A stretch of DNA of 64,000 nucleotides, taken from positions 62,421 to 126,420 of the forward strand of contig NZ_MCGQ01000023.1 of the NCBI RefSeq assembly GCF_002242805.1, written 5' to 3'. The notes below the pieces were generated by a model, which ran no database searches, was not told where the DNA came from, and saw nothing but the letters and a program-made list of their open reading frames with translations. Position numbers and translations under genes: made by a program. Shown in pieces: positions 58,854 to 64,000 of this stretch (positions are counted from its first letter, which is position 1; every line of letters starts with the position of its first letter). This DNA is from Streptomyces diastatochromogenes (GTDB lineage Bacteria; Actinomycetota; Actinomycetes; Streptomycetales; Streptomycetaceae).

Positions 58854-60032
58854 TCACCGCCGTACCCGAGGCATCCCCAGCCCGATCCACGAGATGATCT
58901 CGCGCTGGATCTCGTTGTTGCCGCCGCCGAAGGTGAAGATGACCGCCGAGCGGTAGCCGCGTTCCAGTTCGCCGTGCAGGACGGCGCCCGCCGAGCCCTC
59001 CTTCAGGGGGCCCGCCGCGGCCACGACCTCCATGAGCCAGGCGTAGGCGTCCCGGCGGGCCTCGGAGCCGTAGACCTTGACGGCGGAGGCGTCCTGCGGG
59101 GTGAGCGTGCCCTCCTGGACGGCGGTCACCATCTGCCAGTTGAGGAGCTTCATCGCGTCGAGCCGGGTGTGGGTCCGGGCGAGCAGGCGGCGTACCCAGG
59201 GCAGGTCGACCACCCGGCGGCCGTCGGCCAGCTTGGTCTCCATCGCCCAGCGCTGCACGTCGTGCAGGGCGCGGATCGCCATGGTGCCGTGGGCGGCGAG
59301 GGTGACGCGCTCGTGGTTGAGCTGGTTGGTGATCAGCCGCCAGCCCTGGTTCTCCTCCCCGACCCGGCGCGAGACGGGGACGCGGATGTTCTCGTAGTAG
59401 CTGGCCGTGGTGTCGTGCGAGGCGAGGGTGTTGATGACGGTGCACGAGTAGCCGGGGTCCGACGTCGGCACGAGGAGCATGGTGATGCCCTTGTGCGGCG
59501 GGGCGTCCGGGTCGGTGCGTACGGCCAGCCACACCCAGTCCGCGGTGTCGCCGTTGGTGGTCCAGATCTTCTGCCCGTTGACGACGTACTCGTCGCCGTC
59601 GCGTACGGCGCGCGTCTTCAGGGACGCGAGGTCGGTGCCGGCCTCGGGCTCGCTGTAGCCGATGGCGAAGTCGATCTCGCCGGAGAGGACGCGGGGCAGG
59701 AAGTACGCCTTCTGCTCCTCGGTGCCGAACTGCATGATGGTCGGGCCGACCGTGTTCAGCGCCATCAGCGGCAGCGGTACGCCGGCCTGCGCGGCCTCGT
59801 CGAAGAAGATGAACTGCTCCATCGCGGTCATCCCGCGCCCGCCGTACTCCTTGGGCCAGCCCACGCCGAGCCAGCCGTCGGTGCCGAGCCGCCGGATCGT
59901 CTCGCGGTAGAACCGCTTCTGCGCGGCCGGATCCGCGTACCGGGCGTAGGCGTGGTCCGGCACCAGCTCGGCGAAGTAGGCGCGCAGTTCGCTGCGCAGT
60001 CGCTGCTGCTCGGGCGTGTGGTCGAGGTGCAC
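58854..60032 (-). CDS. Acyl-CoA dehydrogenase (FadE, steroid/branched-type)
   Basis: 392 residues, GTG start at 60032 with GGAGG before it. FAD/acyl-CoA signatures: GWPKEYGGRG, YSEPEAGTDLASL and VNGQKIWTTNGD (about 125-160), IFTFGGGNNEIQREIISW with the C-terminal arginine-containing FAD loop. The catalytic base position is not clear; this subgroup has it in helix G or as Asp. It would introduce a double bond in an acyl-CoA with electrons passed to ETF. Downstream of the gene the right transposon end begins. Confidence 0.9.
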   Translation of the reverse strand: MHLDHTPEQQRLRSELRAYFAELVPDHAYARYADPAAQKRFYRETIRRLGTDGWLGVGWPKEYGGRGMTAMEQFIFFDEAAQAGVPLPLMALNTVGPTIMQFGTEEQKAYFLPRVLSGEIDFAIGYSEPEAGTDLASLKTRAVRDGDEYVVNGQKIWTTNGDTADWVWLAVRTDPDAPPHKGITMLLVPTSDPGYSCTVINTLASHDTTASYYENIRVPVSRRVGEENQGWRLITNQLNHERVTLAAHGTMAIRALHDVQRWAMETKLADGRRVVDLPWVRRLLARTHTRLDAMKLLNWQMVTAVQEGTLTPQDASAVKVYGSEARRDAYAWLMEVVAAAGPLKEGSAGAVLHGELERGYRSAVIFTFGGGNNEIQREIISWIGLGMPRVRR

Positions 60033-60115
60033 GGCGCCTCCAGGGTCCCCAAGGGCGGTCCTGACGGCGGACACCGTAGAACGTGTTCCAGAAATAGGGA
60101 ATGGCACGCCGGGGC

Positions 60116-60517
60116 TCAGTTCAGGGACTCCAGGAAGTCCGTGCACGCCTGGGCGCAGGCCCGGCACGCCCCCGCGGCCGATTCGGCGCCGGTCTGCCCG
60201 GCGAAGGCGTCCGCGCAGTCGAGACAGACCGAGCGGCACCACTCCAACTGGATCCTGATCCCCTCCTCGTCCTGACGGTCCTGCTCGGTCAGCATCCGGC
60301 AGGTGGCGTCGCACACCTCGGCGCACATGATGCCCAGCCGGCGTACGCGGTCCTGGCGCACGGCGCCGATCGGGTCCAGGAGACTCGCACGCACCGCACA
60401 CACCCTGGCGCACTCCGTACACGCCAGGGCACACGCGAAACGGTCCTCCAGGAACCTGTAGAGCTGCTGCGGTGAAGTCGGCGGTGTCACACCGGGCGGG
60501 TAGCCGGGCGGGAGCAT
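60116..60517 (-). CDS. Cys-rich four-helix-bundle copper-binding protein (DUF326/Csp-like)
   Basis: 133 residues with paired Cys spaced along helices: CALACTECARVC, CAEVCDATC, CRSVCLDCADAF and CRACAQAC. This is the arrangement of the cytosolic copper storage protein family, in which Cys line the core of a four-helix bundle. N-terminus Pro-rich (MLPPGYPPGVTPPT). No signal peptide is visible. Stand-alone gene. Confidence 0.85.
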   Translation of the reverse strand: MLPPGYPPGVTPPTSPQQLYRFLEDRFACALACTECARVCAVRASLLDPIGAVRQDRVRRLGIMCAEVCDATCRMLTEQDRQDEEGIRIQLEWCRSVCLDCADAFAGQTGAESAAGACRACAQACTDFLESLN

Positions 60518-60660
60518 CGCAAACCCCCTTCACCGGAGCAAGCAAATCCCTTCCCAGGGCAATGCGATGGTCGCGACCGGGGGGTCACGTCGCCGTCCGT
60601 GGACGTGCGCTCACCCAAGGTGTCCGGTTCGTCCTGTTCCGGGTGGGGTATTCCTATCCT

Positions 60661-61026
60661 ATGAGTACCGCACAGATGCAGCTTGCTGCGGCGAGCGGAC
60701 TGATGAGCCTCGTGCTCTTCCTGGTGGCCCTGGCCGTCGTGGCCTTCCTCGCCGGCGGCTACTGGATGACCTCCCGCGTCAAGTACCGCGAGCCCCCTCG
60801 GCCGCGCCCCGAGGAGCAGCCGCACCTGCCACCGGACGGCGCGGTGCACGAGGTCCGGGAGAACAGGGAGTCCCAGGAGGTTCCCCAGATCCCCAAGGGC
60901 GGTCGCCCGCTCACCCCGTACGAGCTGACCAACATGGACACCAGGCCGAGCGCGTCGAAGGATCGCCCGCGCTGGAGCAAGGGGTCTAGCGGCTCGTTCG
61001 GCGGCGGTGGACTGGGCGCCCACTGA
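60661..61026 (+). CDS. DUF6479-type small membrane protein
   Basis: 121 residues: one N-terminal membrane helix (LMSLVLFLVALAVVAFLAGGYW), then an acidic Pro-rich cytosolic segment and the conserved GGRPLTPYELTNM, ending with SSGSFGGGGLG. This pattern is common in Streptomyces and has no known function. Confidence 0.82.
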   Translation: MSTAQMQLAAASGLMSLVLFLVALAVVAFLAGGYWMTSRVKYREPPRPRPEEQPHLPPDGAVHEVRENRESQEVPQIPKGGRPLTPYELTNMDTRPSASKDRPRWSKGSSGSFGGGGLGAH

Positions 61027-61039
61027 ATCCGACCGACCG

Positions 61040-61087
61040 CCGAACACCGGACACCCGCATCGGACACCGAGCACCGGACACCGACAC
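61040..61087. repeat. Short imperfect ACACCGGACAC repeats
   Basis: Four imperfect copies of a CACCGGACAC-like unit after the DUF6479 stop. Of no evident function. Confidence 0.4.
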
Positions 61088-61158
61088 ACACGGCCTCGAA
61101 GACACGCACGGCATCGAGCGAACGACCGGCCCGGCCCGCGTCAGGCCGCCGTACGCCT

Positions 61159-61614
61159 CTAGGAGACCTTCCTGGCGGCGTCGAGGCGGCCGACGCGGGC
61201 CACGTTCTGTACGTCCTCCGGGTCCTGGCTCGGCTCGGCCGCGAACCAGGCGTCGAGGATCTCCTTCAGCACCGGTGCGGACGTGAGCCGCAGGCTGAGC
61301 GCCAGGACGTTGGCGTCGTTCCAGCGGCGGGCGCCCTCGGCCGTGCCTGCGTCCGTGCACAGGGCCGCGCGAGCGCCCGGCACCTTGTTCGCGGCGATGG
61401 AGGCGCCGGTGCCGGTCCAGCAGCACACGACCGCCTGATCGGACGTGCCGTCGGCGACGTCACGGGCGGCCGCCTCGGAGCAGACCGCCCACTGCGGGTC
61501 GGCACCGGACCGCAGCGCGCCGTGCTCACGCACCTCGTGGCCGCGCCGGCGCAGCTCCTCCACGAGGAGGCGGGCGACGGGTTCGTCCATGTCGGAGGAG
61601 ACGGAGATCCGCAT
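61159..61614 (-). CDS. RpiB/LacA/LacB-family sugar-phosphate isomerase
   Basis: 151 residues from the ATG at 61614 (MRISVSSDM). The family signature is CCWTGTGASIAANKVPG with RAALC; the catalytic Cys of RpiB is the CW position. SAPVLKEILDAWF near the end is also typical. The frame is open for 19 codons more upstream, without support. It may act on ribose-5-phosphate or an allose/galactose phosphate. Stand-alone gene. Confidence 0.85.
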   Translation of the reverse strand: MRISVSSDMDEPVARLLVEELRRRGHEVREHGALRSGADPQWAVCSEAAARDVADGTSDQAVVCCWTGTGASIAANKVPGARAALCTDAGTAEGARRWNDANVLALSLRLTSAPVLKEILDAWFAAEPSQDPEDVQNVARVGRLDAARKVS

Positions 61615-61739
61615 ACTCCGGAGCCTAGTTCCTTTCCGACGGCCCCGGTACGCACCGCCGCCCCGGGTCACCGGCCGACAGCCTGTGGGTTCTGCCGACA
61701 GCGGTCAACTTCCCTCTCCGGCAGGCTAGTCTCGGCGAG

Positions 61740-62246
61740 GTGAGCGATCCCGAACCGGTCGGCCCGCCCGAGGTGCTCGCGGCGCTCGGCGCCTCCTTCC
61801 GGCTGCACGAGCATCCCGACGTGGCCGAAGTCCTGGACGTGTGCGCCGCGCTCGGCGTTCCGCTGGAGCGGACGGTCAAGACCCTTGCCTTCGTCACCCC
61901 GGAGGACCGGCTCGTCCTGGCGGCTCTGCCCGGCCACGCACGGCTGCGGTACGGCGCGCTCGCCCGGGCCGCTGGGATCCGCCGCACCGATCTCTCCCCC
62001 GCCGGGGCCGGCCGGCTGGCGCGGGCGGGCATGCGGCCCGGCGGGGTGTGCCCCGTGTCCGCGGACGGCGGCGCGGTGGTGGTGTTCGACGAGACGGTGG
62101 GCGGGCTGGGCCGCGTGCACTGCGGCAGCGGCCGGCCCGACAGCAGTATCGAGATCGACGCGGCGGAGCTGATCGCCGCGGTTCCGACGGCCGCGACGGC
62201 GCCGATCGCCGACATTCCGACGACGGCGGGGGCGGGGGCGACATGA
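61740..62246 (+). CDS. YbaK/EbsC-type aminoacyl-tRNA deacylase
   Basis: 168 residues, GTG start. The fold is shown by the VPLERTVKTLAFVTPED loop with the key Lys, ALPGHARLRYGALARAAG and GMRPGGVCPVSADGGAVVVFDETV, as in ProX/YbaK hydrolases that remove wrong amino acids from tRNA. Its stop overlaps the next ATG. Co-translation with a GNAT enzyme is noted, meaning unknown. Confidence 0.88.
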   Translation: MSDPEPVGPPEVLAALGASFRLHEHPDVAEVLDVCAALGVPLERTVKTLAFVTPEDRLVLAALPGHARLRYGALARAAGIRRTDLSPAGAGRLARAGMRPGGVCPVSADGGAVVVFDETVGGLGRVHCGSGRPDSSIEIDAAELIAAVPTAATAPIADIPTTAGAGAT

Positions 62247-62674
62247 CCGTCCGGCCTGCCACGCCCGCGGACTCCGCTGCCGTCTGGCGTCTCCTGAACG
62301 GATTCGTGACCAGCTACCGGCCCGATCGGGCGGTCTTCGAGGACGTCACGTTCCCCCAGGTCCTCAAGTCCGCGGCGGAGGGCGGAGCGGAGTTCCTGGT
62401 GGCCGAGCGGGACTCGGCCACGGTCGGCTATGTGCTCGCGGTGCGGATGCCCACCCTGTTCGCGGGCGGCACCGTGCTGGAGCTGCTGGAACTCACCGTG
62501 GACGCGGGGCTGCGCGGCGGGGGAATCGGCTCCGCGCTGATCCGGGCCGTGCAGGCGAGGGCCGAAGCGGCGGGTGACGTGGAGGTGACCGTGCCGACCC
62601 GCAGGGCCGGCGAGTTCTACCGCCGCCTCGGGTTCGACGAGACGGCGACCTACTTCAAGTGGTCCCGTAGCTGA
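62243..62674 (+). CDS. GNAT-family N-acetyltransferase
   Basis: 143 residues, ATGA overlap with the deacylase gene. MTVRPATPADSAAVWRLL is the typical first strand and helix, ELTVDAGLRGGGIGSALIRAVQARA the acetyl-CoA loop, and FYRRLGFDETATYFKW the end of the fold. Substrate unknown. Confidence 0.9.
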   Translation: MTVRPATPADSAAVWRLLNGFVTSYRPDRAVFEDVTFPQVLKSAAEGGAEFLVAERDSATVGYVLAVRMPTLFAGGTVLELLELTVDAGLRGGGIGSALIRAVQARAEAAGDVEVTVPTRRAGEFYRRLGFDETATYFKWSRS

Positions 62675-62687
62675 CCACACCCCGGAG

Positions 62688-63254
62688 CTAGGGGCTCGCG
62701 CGGACGACGGCTTGGTCGCCTCGGGGGCCGAACAGATGCAGGATCTCCACGGTGCTCGTGTTCGCCGGACCGAACCAGTGCGGCTGTCTGGTGTCGAACT
62801 CGGCCGCTTCGCCGGGGCGGAGCGTGCTTTCGTGCTCGCCTAGGACGAGCCGCAGTTCGCCGGCCAGGACGTAGAGCCATTCATAGCCTTCGTGAGTCAC
62901 CAGCTTCGGTTCGCGGGGAGCCAGTACGTGCTTGAACACCTGTACCCGGCCCGGGTATTGGGTCAGTGGCACGAGGACGCTGCCGTCACCCCTGCGCAAG
63001 GGCTTCAGATGCACCCGGGGGTCACCGGTGGCCGGTGCGGCCACCAGTTCGTCGAGCGCGACGCGGTGTGCCCGCGCGAGCGGGATGAGCAGGTCCAGGG
63101 TCGGGCGTCGGCTGCCCGACTCAAGACGGGACAGTGTGCTCACCGAGATCCCGGTCGTTGCCGCCAGCGCCTCCAGCGTGAGTCCCCGGTCCCGGCGCAA
63201 CGCGCGCAGCCGTGGCCCGATGTCGTCGAGGATCTGCTCCAGTTCTGCGTCCAC
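62688..63254 (-). CDS. XRE-type regulator with cupin sensor domain
   Basis: 188 residues, GTG start. HTH_3 domain (about 10-65): LRALRRDRGLTLEALAATTG, then ISVSTLSRLESGSRRPTLDL. Cupin_2 domain (about 110-180) with THEGYEWLYVLAGELRL and EFDTRQPHWFGP for the metal ligands. Such proteins sense a small molecule and repress efflux or metabolic genes. It is divergent from the MFS exporter start, with a palindrome between. Confidence 0.92.
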   Translation of the reverse strand: MDAELEQILDDIGPRLRALRRDRGLTLEALAATTGISVSTLSRLESGSRRPTLDLLIPLARAHRVALDELVAAPATGDPRVHLKPLRRGDGSVLVPLTQYPGRVQVFKHVLAPREPKLVTHEGYEWLYVLAGELRLVLGEHESTLRPGEAAEFDTRQPHWFGPANTSTVEILHLFGPRGDQAVVRASP

Positions 63255-63265
63255 GGGGCTCAGTG

Positions 63266-63290
63266 TGCGGTTCTTTGCGGTTCTCGCAAA
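63266..63290. promoter_or_regulatory. Operator with TGCGGTTCT direct repeat and TTTGCG-5-CGCAAA palindrome
   Basis: TGCGGTTCT is repeated at 63266 and 63276 (10 bp apart), and TTTGCG/CGCAAA form a perfect inverted repeat at 63274-63290, right at the start of the XRE gene and 73 bp before the exporter start. Autoregulation and exporter control are probable. Confidence 0.6.
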
Positions 63291-63362
63291 AGTGCTGGTC
63301 GGTGCCGAGGGGACTGACTGAGCCTTACCGGGCGATTACTCCCCGGCTGTGAGAGGCAACCC

Positions 63363-64000
63363 GTGACCGCGACGACGACTCACCCTGTTCCGCCCGCTCT
63401 GAGCGCACGCAGACGCTGGACGGTGCTGGCCGTCTGCTGCCTGAGCATGTTCCTGGTGGGCCTGGACACCACCATCGTCAACGTGGGCCTGCCCGCCATC
63501 GGGCGCGGCCTGGGCGTCGGGACGCGCAGTCTCGAGTGGACCGTTGACGCGTACACCATCGTCCTGGCCGGGCTGCTGATCTCCTCCGGCGCGCTGGCGG
63601 ACCGGTTCGGACGCCGACGGATGTTCCAGTGCGGGCTGGTCGTGTTCGGGGCGGCCTCGCTGGTCTGCGCGATCGCGCCTTCGGTCGGCGCGCTGGTCGC
63701 GGCCCGCGCCGTTCAGGGCGTCGGCGCCTCGATGCTCAGTCCGGTCGCTCTCGCGATCGTGGTGAACGCGATGCCCGACCCGAGAGAGCGAGCGCAGGCG
63801 ATCGGTGTCTGGGCGTCCGTTTTCGGGCTCAGCATGGCCGTCGGGCCGGTCATCGGGGGTGCTCTGCTCGCGGGGCTCGACTGGCGGGCACTGTTCTGGA
63901 TCAACGCCCCGGTCATCGTGGCCGCTCTGGTGCTCAGCGCCGTGTTCGTGCCCGAGTCCCGGGCGCCGCGGGCACAGCGGCTCGACGTGCCGGGTCAGGC
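63363..64000 (+). CDS. MFS drug exporter of the DHA2 (EmrB/QacA) type, 3' part outside window
   Basis: The GTG at 63363 gives MTATTTHPVPPALSARRRWT, then helix 1 with LVGLDTTIVNVGLPAIGR, motif A GALADRFGRRRMF and motif C GPVIGGALLAGLDWRALFWIN, which are signatures of the 14-helix drug:H+ antiporters. 212 residues are inside the window and the frame remains open to the edge. Controlled probably by the divergent XRE-cupin repressor. Confidence 0.92.
   Translation, partial: MTATTTHPVPPALSARRRWTVLAVCCLSMFLVGLDTTIVNVGLPAIGRGLGVGTRSLEWTVDAYTIVLAGLLISSGALADRFGRRRMFQCGLVVFGAASLVCAIAPSVGALVAARAVQGVGASMLSPVALAIVVNAMPDPRERAQAIGVWASVFGLSMAVGPVIGGALLAGLDWRALFWINAPVIVAALVLSAVFVPESRAPRAQRLDVPGQ

Noticed and set aside
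1..64000. CRISPR array, rRNA, tRNA or integrase-type attachment site
   Set aside because: No regularly spaced repeat-spacer pattern, rRNA or credible tRNA was seen when reading through, and no tyrosine or serine integrase gene is present.

Overview
The window looks like a stretch of a Streptomyces (or close relative) chromosome. GC is very high with strong third-position GC bias, starts are often GTG, genes are commonly coupled through ATGA/GTGA overlaps, and several families are typical of the genus: a sugar ABC transporter without its own ATPase, an LtrA-like membrane protein, a DUF6479-type small membrane protein, a PAS/SpoIIE phosphatase with anti-sigma kinase domain, and many TetR regulators. 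All functions below are read from sequence motifs and family knowledge; no database search was run.

Layout. (1) 1-13.6 kb, ordinary chromosome: end of a GNAT gene, a sugar ABC transporter operon, three NAD(P)-dependent oxidoreductases with a TetR repressor, a LysR regulator, two SDRs, an LtrA-like protein, a truncated metallo-beta-lactamase-fold gene, and an aldo/keto reductase divergent from its TetR repressor. (2) 13.70-36.62 kb and 36.63-58.85 kb: two head-to-tail segments, each bounded by the same pair of inverted transposon ends (TGTGA...TAGTTGGCAC termini with further copies of the AGTTGGCAC motif just inside). Broken transposition genes (pieces of an Mu/TniA-like DDE transposase and a possible TniQ-like fragment) lie near these ends. 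I read them as two decayed Tn7/Tn5053-type elements carrying cargo. (3) 58.85-64 kb, ordinary chromosome again: acyl-CoA dehydrogenase, Cys-rich copper-binding-type protein, DUF6479, RpiB-like isomerase, YbaK deacylase, GNAT, a cupin-XRE regulator and the start of an MFS exporter.

Cargo of the first element (14.4-36.2 kb) is the most interesting part. A PAS/GAF/PP2C phosphatase and an SSS symporter with its DUF485 partner are followed by a cluster that looks like a complete route for an amine-containing compound: MFS transporter, unknown membrane protein, Fe/2-oxoglutarate (PhyH) dioxygenase, glutamine-synthetase-like gamma-glutamyl-amide ligase, FAD amine oxidase of the PuuB type, aldehyde dehydrogenase, gamma-glutamyl hydrolase (PuuD type), alcohol dehydrogenase, an unusual acyl-CoA ligase/enoyl-CoA hydratase fusion, a 3-aminobutyryl-CoA ammonia-lyase-like hot-dog protein, a Baeyer-Villiger-type monooxygenase and an HSL-type esterase. 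A TetR gene sits in the middle, and the same 29-bp operator (TTAGTCA, 15 bp, TGACTA) occurs in front of three of its transcription units, so the cluster is probably one regulon. The inferred chemistry is gamma-glutamyl protection, oxidation and deprotection to an amino acid, CoA activation, ammonia elimination and beta-oxidation-type hydration, with the monooxygenase and esterase cutting a ketone in the carbon skeleton. The substrate is unknown.

Cargo of the second element (37.8-58.4 kb) is framed by two paralogous TetR regulators, with a third decayed copy inside. It holds a run of SDR/MDR oxidoreductases, a serine beta-lactamase-like hydrolase, a frameshifted methyltransferase, an MMPL exporter with a NarL-type two-component pair, a frameshifted SGNH hydrolase, an atypical response regulator, and a tightly coupled four-gene operon (NTF2-like, MBL-fold, SDR, MBL-fold) divergent from its own TetR with a near-perfect palindromic operator.
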